From: CAZIMM01 sp964540415
Lineage (GTDB): Bacteria; Bacillota; Clostridia; Oscillospirales; Acutalibacteraceae
NCBI GenBank assembly: GCA_964540415.1
Contig: CAZIMM010000120.1
Location: 1 to 5,512 of the forward strand
Reading direction: 5' to 3'
DNA: 5,512 nt
Made by a program: the position numbers and the translations under genes. Position 1 is the first letter of the stretch. Each line of letters starts with the position of its first letter. The notes under the pieces were generated by a model. That model did not search any database and was not told the origin of the DNA. It saw nothing but the letters and a program-made list of their open reading frames with translations. Shown piece by piece: positions 1 to 5,331 of the stretch.

Positions 1-79
1 CAAGCTCAACGGCGAAGTTTTCTGATTTTGTAACACATCATTGACAAACCTACATGTCGGCAACATTAATTTGTCGAAC

Positions 80-115
80 AAAACAAAAAACCCCCGCCGG
101 GATAAGGCGAGGGCT
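80..115 (-). terminator. Rho-independent terminator of the three-gene operon
   Basis: Read on the minus strand, this is a GC-rich hairpin followed by a T tract, 37 bp past the transporter stop codon. The arms are CCCTCGCC (113-106) and GGCGGGGG (98-91), giving 8 paired positions with one G-T wobble. The loop is 7 nt, and two further weak pairs are possible at the base. The tract reads TTTTTTGTTTT (90-80). On the plus strand the hairpin is followed only by a mixed sequence, so it acts in one direction. It closes the transcription unit that starts near 4330. Confidence 0.9.
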
Positions 116-151
116 GAAACTTTTACAGACCCGAAGGGATTCCGGCCGCTT

Positions 152-1981
152 TTATTTTTTAACTGCTTCACGCAGCTCTTTTTCGCTGTGCTTTTCCTTC
201 CCTTCCGTGAAGTCGCATAAATCCTTTGGCATTGTGCCGTGGAGCTCCGGCTGCTCAAAGTTAAGCCCGCCCTCATATGTCGCAGGGAAGTAGCCCTCCT
301 CTGCAAGCGCGGCGCGCTGCTTGAGCACACTCATAACATAGTTCTGGTTTTCGGTATTGTAGTCCCAGAACAGATACGGGAAGATTATAAGAATATGGCC
401 GACAAGGTCAATGATTATCGGAATTGCAAGGATGTTGAAGCGAGCGGAGTCAAGCAGCAGAACATCCCAGTTTGTGTTGAAGCCGTTTTTTAGCAGAAGC
501 ATGGGAATAATCAGACCGACAACAGTCGTAATTGGCGAGCTTATCCAGCTGAACACGCCTGTGAGCCCGGAAATACGCTCACCTGAAAGATACATCTGAT
601 AGTCCCCGAGCCTTGTGTTCATATCGCTCTGCGCAACATCGGTTATCTGTGCGAAGAAGCCCCTGAAGAACTGTGAAAAGAACAGTGTAAGTCCGCAGAT
701 AATGACATTATCCTTGAGAAGCGTAAGCGCCGTAAGGCAAAAAACGCAGTTACCGATTTCTATGAATTGTTTGAATATGCGAAGCTGTTTATAGGAATAT
801 TTGTTCATAAAATGCGGGGCAAAAAAAGTGGGAATTGTCGTTCTGAACGACCACAGAAGCCCCAGCAGACTGTATTCAAGTCCGCTGAGCCGCATTGTGT
901 AAAGATAAATAACAGTTGCAATGTTAAGCATACCGTTGCCCAGCGAGTCAATCACGCCGGACAGTGTGTTCAGCCAGTGATACTTGTTGCGGAAAACCTG
1001 AAACACTCCGTACCAAAACGGAATTGTCTGCTTTTTTTCAATCGGCGGCTGCGGAATGCGTTCCTGCACTTTGCCTGCAAAAACCATTGTGAGCGCTGCA
1101 CAGAAGATGAAGACACCGGGGATAACATAACGGTAAAAGTTGATGTCGTCAAACTTGCCGAGCAGAGGAATAATCGCAACAAATGCGGAGTTTAACAGGT
1201 GGCTGATTTTCACCGTGTATGAGCGCACCCAGAGCCGCTCGTGCCAGTTCGGGCTGATCAGCGTTGTGCATTCCTCAACCTTGTTGCTGAAGTCATACAT
1301 ACCGTAAACCGAGAACAGCAGATATGCCAGCCACACTCTTTCATCAACATTCTGAATGTTGTAAATCGGAAGCCAGCCGATGAGAATCACCATGATGCAC
1401 TTTTGAAAAACATCACTGTAAAGGGAATACTTGAATCTTCCGTATTTGGGAACGAGCTTTTTGCGATAAAAAATCGACCTTATGCCGCCTATGCCCGTGA
1501 CAAGCTGCTGCACGCCGAAAATCTTGAAAAAGCTCCTTGCGCTTATGCCCTCAATGCTGTTTAATTTTGTTACGAGCCAGCCGCTTTGATTCATGAGGGA
1601 TGACACATCCGTCAGCAAAAGCAGCAGACCGATTACAGCGGCTGCGGCATAAACAGTGTAGAACTTCTTTTCGGTTTTCCGGGGCAAAAAGCCGAGATTG
1701 TCGGCAATAATCCAGGCAAAAATGTTCCAGAGATAAGACAGAGGTATGCCTATCAGTCCGATAACGGAGAAGGCAATGTACGGCAGCTTGTAGTGGTACA
1801 TAATCAGGAAACAGCTCGCACCGAAGCCTATGTAGCCGAGAGGGGACTGAGCCGCGTAGTTCATGCACACGCCCATAAAGATGTCCAGATGCTCACGCCA
1901 GGAGACATATTTGCCCTTTGCAGTGTCGGGCTGCTTCCAGTGCGTCTTAAGATCGGTTTTTATCTCACTGAATTTTGACAT
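152..1981 (-). CDS. MFS/GPH-like sugar transporter, last gene of the operon
   Basis: A 609-residue integral membrane protein with about 12 hydrophobic segments, roughly at residues 45-63, 66-92, 108-125, 195-209, 216-229, 260-275, 284-303, 350-364, 368-390, 405-445 (two), 472-498 and 516-540. Two places resemble the glycoside-pentoside-hexuronide:cation symporter (MFS_2) pattern. One is ISPNWHERLWVRSY (242-255), like the family's T-x-D-x-x-ER-x-x-L-x-x-x-R loop. The other is GDYQMYLSGERISGL (459-473), like its DY-x-x-x-x-TGKR-x-x-G loop. These give the family call; the substrate is unknown. GPH symporters are usually about 450-500 residues. This one is longer, partly through a charged cytoplasmic tail of about 70 residues (541-609). 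The ATG at 1981 has GGGAGG 9 bp upstream and follows the LRR gene's stop by 1 bp, suggesting coupled translation. Its place beside a GH28-like enzyme supports sugar uptake. Confidence 0.8.
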   Translation of the reverse strand: MSKFSEIKTDLKTHWKQPDTAKGKYVSWREHLDIFMGVCMNYAAQSPLGYIGFGASCFLIMYHYKLPYIAFSVIGLIGIPLSYLWNIFAWIIADNLGFLPRKTEKKFYTVYAAAAVIGLLLLLTDVSSLMNQSGWLVTKLNSIEGISARSFFKIFGVQQLVTGIGGIRSIFYRKKLVPKYGRFKYSLYSDVFQKCIMVILIGWLPIYNIQNVDERVWLAYLLFSVYGMYDFSNKVEECTTLISPNWHERLWVRSYTVKISHLLNSAFVAIIPLLGKFDDINFYRYVIPGVFIFCAALTMVFAGKVQERIPQPPIEKKQTIPFWYGVFQVFRNKYHWLNTLSGVIDSLGNGMLNIATVIYLYTMRLSGLEYSLLGLLWSFRTTIPTFFAPHFMNKYSYKQLRIFKQFIEIGNCVFCLTALTLLKDNVIICGLTLFFSQFFRGFFAQITDVAQSDMNTRLGDYQMYLSGERISGLTGVFSWISSPITTVVGLIIPMLLLKNGFNTNWDVLLLDSARFNILAIPIIIDLVGHILIIFPYLFWDYNTENQNYVMSVLKQRAALAEEGYFPATYEGGLNFEQPELHGTMPKDLCDFTEGKEKHSEKELREAVKK

Positions 1982-1982
1982 A

Positions 1983-3077
1983 TCAGCTTTCCTCCCTTGT
2001 CCGGCCGTAGAGTATTTCCACGCTTGTCATGAACACCTTTCTCGTCTGCGGCGCCCACTGTGAGCCGAGGCTTATGCCTGTGTCATCCGGAGCGCCCATG
2101 TAAACGCAGGCTGCGGAGGTGCAGTTGTTGAAGGCGTGATGCCCGATTTCCGTAACACTTGAGGGAATGAAAATATATGATATGCCGGTGCAGCTGCTGA
2201 ATGCGTCCGAGCCGATTTTTTTCAGCCCGTCCGGCAGATGTATGCTTTTGAGCGCGCCGCACTTGAAAAATGCAAGAGTTTCGATTTCGGTGACGGAATC
2301 TGGGATTTTGATGCTTTCAATTTCTTTACAGCTGCTGAAGCAGAGCTGACCGATTTTTGTTGCCGTATCCTTTATTTCGTAATTAACTCCGGCGGTTTTG
2401 TACAGCTGTGCAATTTCTTCGGAATTGTCGTTAACGTCTTTCATAAATCTGAGGATGTCATCCGAGCCTTCCGGCGCATTGCAGCCCGCTGCAAGCGCAC
2501 AGCGGTAATAACCGTTCTGCATCGGGTAAAGCATAATTTCGGTCGGTACGCCGTTTTCGGTTTTGTAAAGCACACCGTCAATTGAAGCATAGTTTTTATT
2601 GCCGGGGTCAACGATTATCGCCCTGAGCGCCGTGCAGTAATAAAATGAGGTCGGGTCAATGGTTTCGACGGTGTCGCTTATGTAAATATACTCAAGATAT
2701 TCGTTGCAGCACACAGCAAAGCGGCGCACCTCGTTGACGGGCTTTGTGCTGTCTTTTAACCCGGTTTCATCAATGACATAATCAATTTTCAGAACCAGGT
2801 CGGAGTCTGAGCCGCTGTAGCTTGAAAACAGCCAGCCGCCGCCGTTTTCCACAAATTTGTATTTTTCTTTTGATACGGAATTAAAGCTGAAGAAAAGCGA
2901 AAGAGAAACAAACACCGCAAGCCCGATGATGAATGCAGATTTCTTCACAATTGTTTTGCCCCAAAGCCCCTTTTCCGGGTCATCGTGAAGCACGGTATCC
3001 GGCTTTTTGGCAAACAGCGGGTCATACAGCAGCTTGCCTTCTGACACTTTTTCATGCTCGCCTGTAGCTTCACTCAT
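1983..3077 (-). CDS. Membrane-anchored BspA-type leucine-rich repeat protein
   Basis: A 364-residue protein with a charged 46-residue N-terminal stretch, one hydrophobic segment at about 47-66 preceded by KK, and a long C-terminal domain. By the positive-inside rule it is a signal-anchor protein with the C-terminal domain outside the cell. No lipobox or cleavage site is seen. The external part has a first LRR_5/BspA-like block at about 127-172, including the typical N-x-NYASIDGVLY segment. An insert of about 65 residues follows, then four 23-residue repeats from 239 to about 330 with the pattern T-x-IG-x-x-x-F-x-x-C-x-x-I-x-x-I-x-IP-x-SV. BspA-type repeats are known in surface proteins that bind host or matrix molecules, but also occur in many proteins of unknown role. 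The gene overlaps the upstream one by 8 bp, uses GGGAGG as its RBS, and its stop is 1 bp from the transporter start. Its role in a sugar operon is not known to me; substrate capture or a partner of the transporter is inference. Confidence 0.85.
   Translation of the reverse strand: MSEATGEHEKVSEGKLLYDPLFAKKPDTVLHDDPEKGLWGKTIVKKSAFIIGLAVFVSLSLFFSFNSVSKEKYKFVENGGGWLFSSYSGSDSDLVLKIDYVIDETGLKDSTKPVNEVRRFAVCCNEYLEYIYISDTVETIDPTSFYYCTALRAIIVDPGNKNYASIDGVLYKTENGVPTEIMLYPMQNGYYRCALAAGCNAPEGSDDILRFMKDVNDNSEEIAQLYKTAGVNYEIKDTATKIGQLCFSSCKEIESIKIPDSVTEIETLAFFKCGALKSIHLPDGLKKIGSDAFSSCTGISYIFIPSSVTEIGHHAFNNCTSAACVYMGAPDDTGISLGSQWAPQTRKVFMTSVEILYGRTREES
1991..1996 (-). promoter_or_regulatory. RBS of the transporter, inside the LRR gene
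   Basis: Minus-strand GGGAGG lies 9 bp before the transporter ATG and within the last codons of the LRR gene (the TREES end). With only 1 bp between the LRR stop and this start, the same ribosomes could reinitiate. The site fixes the transporter start at 1981. Confidence 0.8.
2088..2363 (-). repeat. Four BspA-type LRR units encoded in tandem
   Basis: Residues 239-330 of the LRR protein form three full units with exact 23-residue spacing plus a fourth that degenerates at its end. The units begin ATKIGQLCFSSC, VTEIETLAFFKC, LKKIGSDAFSSC and VTEIGHHAFNNC. The invariant features are the F-x-x-C turn and, in the first three, an I-P- or L-P-type end. The DNA copies have diverged, so this is a protein-level repeat rather than a recent duplication. 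Confidence 0.85.
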
Positions 3078-4164
3078 TGCCGTTAACCTCCCTGATACTC
3101 AAATTATCCGCACACGAACGGTCAAGCTCAATAAAGCTCTCGCGCCCGGCAATACTTTCACTGATATTGGTGAGAACAAGCAGATTCACCCTCACATCTC
3201 CGGTCAACCGCAGGGTGGGAGCATCTGTCGGCTCTGCTTGTGTGCGGAACACATTCTTTATGCTCACGCTGCCGGCACGCACACCCTCCTCAAACCAGAT
3301 TATCGGGCGGTCTGAGGTGTCGCCCTCAGACTTTGATGCAAACACACCGTCGATAGAAATATTGTCAAACCAGCTTCTTTCGCCCGGATGAATTTTGTGA
3401 TGAGTAAACGACACGCCGTAGTAGCTGTATGTGCCGAAAATATTGCGGACAGAAATATTTTTCATTTCGCTGCCGCAGGAGAGCAGACGCAGCGCCGTGT
3501 AGCCGCCGCACGAAAAAAGCCCGTCAACAAGTATGTTTTCAATGTTGCCGCGTGTTATTTCACATGCATAAACATCATCGCAGTTTAGCGCAAGAAGGTC
3601 GTCGTTCGTTGCTCCTTTGATGTCACGGATAACACCGTTTCTTGCCGGCCCCTGAACGTGTATTCCGTCCATATTTGTTCTCTTGAGGTTATAATCAAAC
3701 ACAATGTTTTCCACCGTGAAGTTCTCAACAGCGCAGATGAGTGCCGCATAGCTCTCGGGGTCTTTGACAGTGAGCGAGGACAGACGGAAATTATTAACGC
3801 CGACAAAGCGCATGAAAATTCCGTAGTAATAGTCGTCCTCAAACTGTGTCAGCTCAAAGCGGGATTCACGGCTGCGGCGCTGCTGGTTCAGGTTGTTGCC
3901 GTCCCATATTCCGCCGCTGACGGAAATGTTTGTGTTGAATTCCTCCCCGCGCAACGGCAGCGCATCGTTTTCGATAATCGCGCAGTTCGCTCCGTCTGCC
4001 AGGCGCATAACCGCATTTGCATCAAGCACAAGATTTGTGTTGCTGTGGATAATCAGCGGCTTTGTGACAAGATATGTGCCTGCGCCGAGCTGCACCGTCC
4101 CGCACTTGTCAAGCTCTGCCTGCAGGGCGGCGGTGTCATCGCGGATTCCGTCTTTATACAGCAT
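3070..4164 (-). CDS. GH28-like right-handed beta-helix protein, cytoplasmic
   Basis: A 364-residue protein, first gene of the operon. It opens with GIRDDTAALQAELDKCGTV (6-24), the DDT-x-ALQ-x-A pattern of pectate-lyase-superfamily/GH28-type proteins, then a GAGTYLVTKPL rung and GGIWDGNN (84-91). The rest is short beta-rungs of the N-I/F-x-V-x-N-I-x type expected of a parallel beta-helix. NMDGIHV (164-170) and NDDLLALN (187-194) match the NTDG and DD motifs of GH28 polygalacturonases, so D166, D188 and D189 are candidate catalytic acids. The GH28 G-H-G and R-I-K motifs are not evident, so the exact reaction (hydrolase, or another beta-helix enzyme) is open. There is no signal peptide, so it should act on imported sugar in the cytoplasm. 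The ATG at 4164 is preceded by GGAGGGGG, and an in-frame TGA lies a short way upstream, so no longer start is likely. Confidence 0.82.
   Translation of the reverse strand: MLYKDGIRDDTAALQAELDKCGTVQLGAGTYLVTKPLIIHSNTNLVLDANAVMRLADGANCAIIENDALPLRGEEFNTNISVSGGIWDGNNLNQQRRSRESRFELTQFEDDYYYGIFMRFVGVNNFRLSSLTVKDPESYAALICAVENFTVENIVFDYNLKRTNMDGIHVQGPARNGVIRDIKGATNDDLLALNCDDVYACEITRGNIENILVDGLFSCGGYTALRLLSCGSEMKNISVRNIFGTYSYYGVSFTHHKIHPGERSWFDNISIDGVFASKSEGDTSDRPIIWFEEGVRAGSVSIKNVFRTQAEPTDAPTLRLTGDVRVNLLVLTNISESIAGRESFIELDRSCADNLSIREVNGNE
3087..3092 (-). promoter_or_regulatory. RBS of the LRR gene, inside the beta-helix gene
   Basis: Minus-strand GGGAGG lies 9 bp before the ATG at 3077. The junction reads ATGAGTGA: the LRR start overlaps the beta-helix gene's TGA by 8 bp, in a different frame. 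Together these support the chosen start and translational coupling. Confidence 0.8.
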
Positions 4165-4170
4165 CGTCTT

Positions 4171-4178
4171 CCCCCTCC
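4171..4178 (-). promoter_or_regulatory. RBS of the beta-helix gene
   Basis: Minus-strand GGAGGGGG lies 6 bp before the ATG at 4164 (9 bp counted from the GGAGG part). It is a strong Shine-Dalgarno match and decides the start codon. Confidence 0.85.
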
Positions 4179-4290
4179 GGTGTGTATTTGTTCAAAGATA
4201 TGTCCGGAACAGCATTGCCCCGGTTGTCCGGATAAGAAAACAGCCCGAACGGAAGAATGCTGCTCTGACGGCTTGTTTCTGTTATTCATG

Positions 4291-4318
4291 AAAAATTTTC
4301 AAATGCAGTAAAATTTTT
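4291..4318. repeat. Perfect 9-bp A/T inverted repeat
   Basis: AAAAATTTT (4291-4299) and AAAATTTTT (4310-4318) are exact reverse complements separated by 10 bp. The arm centres are 19 bp apart, close to two helical turns. It lies just downstream of the predicted operon start site. It could be a protein-binding site, a weak hairpin at the mRNA 5' end, or simply A/T-rich low-complexity DNA. Confidence 0.45.
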
Positions 4319-4336
4319 GTGCAATTCGCATTATTA

Positions 4337-4365
4337 ATTTTATACCATTTTCAGCGTAATGTCTA
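4337..4365 (-). promoter_or_regulatory. Promoter of the beta-helix/LRR/transporter operon
   Basis: On the minus strand, TAGACA (4365-4360, 5 of 6 to TTGACA) is followed after 17 bp by TAAAAT (4342-4337, 5 of 6 to TATAAT). TATAAA at 4344-4339 is an overlapping alternative -10 with a shorter spacer. Transcription should start near 4330. The -35 box abuts the -35 box of the divergent regulator promoter. Confidence 0.6.
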
Positions 4366-4395
4366 TTGCATTATGTGGCAAAAACTTGTTATAAT
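4366..4395 (+). promoter_or_regulatory. Promoter of the AraC-family regulator gene
   Basis: TTGCAT (4366-4371, weak -35) and a perfect TATAAT (4390-4395) are separated by 18 bp, placing the start site near 4402 and leaving a leader of about 24 nt. The weak -35 with a strong -10 suggests the promoter is modest or regulated. Both halves of the 21-bp-spaced direct repeat fall on it, which predicts autoregulation. Confidence 0.65.
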
Positions 4396-4407
4396 GTGAC
4401 AAGAGCT
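4370..4407. promoter_or_regulatory. Candidate AraC-type operator: 21-bp-period direct repeat
   Basis: ATTATGTGGCAAAAACT (4370-4386) and ATAATGTGACAAGAGCT (4391-4407) match at 13 of 17 positions, with core ATGTGRCAA and a period of exactly 21 bp. AraC-family proteins bind direct-repeat half-sites about two helical turns apart (araI1-I2 are 21 bp apart in the classical case). The proximal copy begins 5 bp upstream of the operon -35 box (4360-4365), a class II activator position, while the pair covers the regulator's own -35/-10 region. Binding itself is inference. Confidence 0.6.
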
Positions 4408-4413
4408 CAAATG

Positions 4414-4421
4414 AAAGGCGG
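4414..4421 (+). promoter_or_regulatory. RBS that decides the regulator's start
   Basis: AAAGGCGG matches the ideal AAAGGAGG at 7 of 8 positions. It lies 4 bp before the ATG at 4426 and 7 bp before the ATG at 4429, so one of these two is the start. Earlier in-frame starts (TTG 4366, ATG 4411) have no RBS, and the TTG is part of the -35 box. Confidence 0.75.
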
Positions 4422-4425
4422 CAGA

Positions 4426-5214
4426 ATGATGCAAAACAAAAAGGTTTTTCTGTTTCCGTGTTCAAATTATAAGGACATAAACCCGGTTGACAGCGGCTAT
4501 CAAAACTGCCGGCCGGATTTTCATTACGGACCCTCGGCACGGGATTACCATATTTTGCACTATGTGGTGTCGGGCTGCGGCATTATGCGTAAGGGCGAAA
4601 CCGAATTCAGCATAACGGCAGGGCAGTGCTTCATCATACGCAGCGGCGAAATTGCCTACTACCGGTCGGACAGTCTTGAGCCGTGGACTTACATCTGGCT
4701 TGGCTTCCGCACCTCTCTGCCACTGCCAGAACCGATAAAAGACTGCGATGTTATTGATGCCGAGTGCTATAAAAATGTATTTTTGCCGATTATGAATCAC
4801 TCGGCAAAAGACCCGAGGCTTGGGGCATTTTTGTGCAGCAAATGCTGGGAGCTGTTTTCTCTTATGGCGTCCGAAAAAAGCGACGTGGAAAACATAAACC
4901 TCTCACAAAAGGCAAAGGCGTTCATCGAGAACGAATATATGAACGATATCTCCGTTGCAGAAATTGCCGCAATGCTCCATGTTGACAGAACGGTTCTTTG
5001 CAAGGCGTTCAAAAAACAAATCGGCGTGTCGCCGCAGGAATACATTTGCGGGTTCCGTCTGCGCGCAGCCCGAAGGTTTATTGAAGGCGGCGGTTACTCG
5101 CTTTCGCAGATTGCGGCAATGTGCGGATATAATGATTACTGCAATTTTTCCAGAATGTTCAGCCGTGCTGTCGGTGTTTCCCCGCGTGAATATCAGAAGA
5201 AATCCGCTGAATAA
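4426..5214 (+). CDS. AraC-family transcriptional regulator with cupin sensor domain
   Basis: A 262-residue cytoplasmic DNA-binding protein of typical length for the family. Residues about 30-95 form the AraC_binding cupin-type sensor domain, with the characteristic GPSARDYHILHYVVSGCG stretch, the TAGQCFIIRSGE turn and the W-x-YIWLGF end, as in MsmR/RafR-type sugar regulators. The C-terminal part has the two AraC helix-turn-helix units: SVAEIAAMLHVDRTVLCKAF (176-195), and SLSQIAAMCGYND followed by NFSRMFSRAVGVSPREY (225-256), the family signature. It is divergently transcribed from the beta-helix/LRR/transporter operon, so it most likely controls it, probably as a sugar-responsive activator. 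ATG 4429 is an equally possible start, one residue shorter and better spaced from the RBS. A longer in-frame TTG start at 4366 is rejected because it sits in the promoter. Confidence 0.93.
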   Translation: MMQNKKVFLFPCSNYKDINPVDSGYQNCRPDFHYGPSARDYHILHYVVSGCGIMRKGETEFSITAGQCFIIRSGEIAYYRSDSLEPWTYIWLGFRTSLPLPEPIKDCDVIDAECYKNVFLPIMNHSAKDPRLGAFLCSKCWELFSLMASEKSDVENINLSQKAKAFIENEYMNDISVAEIAAMLHVDRTVLCKAFKKQIGVSPQEYICGFRLRAARRFIEGGGYSLSQIAAMCGYNDYCNFSRMFSRAVGVSPREYQKKSAE

Positions 5215-5221
5215 TCATTGC

Positions 5222-5254
5222 GTTGTTTTGGACTTGATACCGAAGGAAAACAAC
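5222..5254 (+). terminator. Possible weak terminator after the regulator gene
   Basis: A perfect 8-bp inverted repeat, GTTGTTTT (5222-5229) and AAAACAAC (5247-5254), lies 7 bp past the stop codon, with a 17-nt loop that can add a CTT/AAG pairing. It is A/T-rich and is followed by ATTTCTCCTTGTT rather than a clean T tract, so termination would be weak. An operator role for the downstream promoter is an alternative. Confidence 0.35.
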
Positions 5255-5265
5255 ATTTCTCCTTG

Positions 5266-5294
5266 TTGACGTTTCAGGCAAAATATGCTACAGT
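5266..5294 (+). promoter_or_regulatory. Promoter of the gene starting at 5332
   Basis: TTGACG (5266-5271, 5 of 6) and TACAGT (5289-5294, 4 of 6) are 17 bp apart, and the -10 is preceded by TGC, giving an extended -10 (TGn). Transcription would start near 5301, leaving a leader of about 30 nt. The downstream gene therefore seems to be its own transcription unit, not an extension of the regulator transcript. Confidence 0.65.
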
Positions 5295-5331
5295 TTGTTT
5301 CGGAAAAGATGTTACGAAAGAGGGTAAGCAT

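Larger units (their letters stand above)
4165..4330 (-). other. Long 5' leader of the operon
   Basis: If transcription starts near 4330, the operon mRNA has about 166 nt before the first codon. The leader has pairing potential on the minus strand. Two copies of TCCGGACA (4232-4225 and 4208-4201) have palindromic TCCGGA cores that can pair with each other. A competing CCGG-ACAA-CCGG hairpin (4231-4220) overlaps the first copy. A 7-bp inverted repeat pairs 4256-4262 with 4210-4216, and a small CCG-TT-CGG hairpin lies at 4252-4245. No riboswitch class is recognised and no credible leader peptide is seen. Confidence 0.4.

Noticed and set aside
1..44. Possible 3' end of a plus-strand gene (short frames ending at 25, 33 and 44; one reads KLNGEVF then stop)
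   Set aside because: All three frames stop within 44 bp, so any could be a tail or chance. Nothing distinguishes them and there is no terminator in that direction.
54..66. ATGTCGGCAA, resembling the ATGTGGCAA half-site core
   Set aside because: It needs a 1-bp insertion to align and has no partner 21 bp away.
41..70. TTGACA with ATTAAT 18 bp downstream on the plus strand, resembling a promoter
   Set aside because: It would read straight into the operon terminator and then antisense to the transporter. No plus-strand gene follows, so it is likely chance in A/T-rich DNA.
767..1195. 142-codon open frame on the plus strand
   Set aside because: It is antisense to the transporter, has no RBS, and its product is a low-quality mix without any recognisable domain.
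4053..4289. Minus-strand 78-codon frame starting in the leader, a candidate leader peptide
   Set aside because: No Shine-Dalgarno sequence precedes its ATG and it runs far into the beta-helix gene in another frame, so it is a shadow.
3658..4311. 217-codon open frame on the plus strand
   Set aside because: It is antisense to the beta-helix gene and runs through its leader. The opposite strand has clear family motifs, and this frame has none.
4369..4396. CATTAT (4369-4374) and ATAATG (4391-4396) as an inverted-repeat operator
   Set aside because: The arms are only 6 bp and A/T-rich, and they lie inside the longer direct repeat, which explains the same bases better and fits an AraC-family protein.
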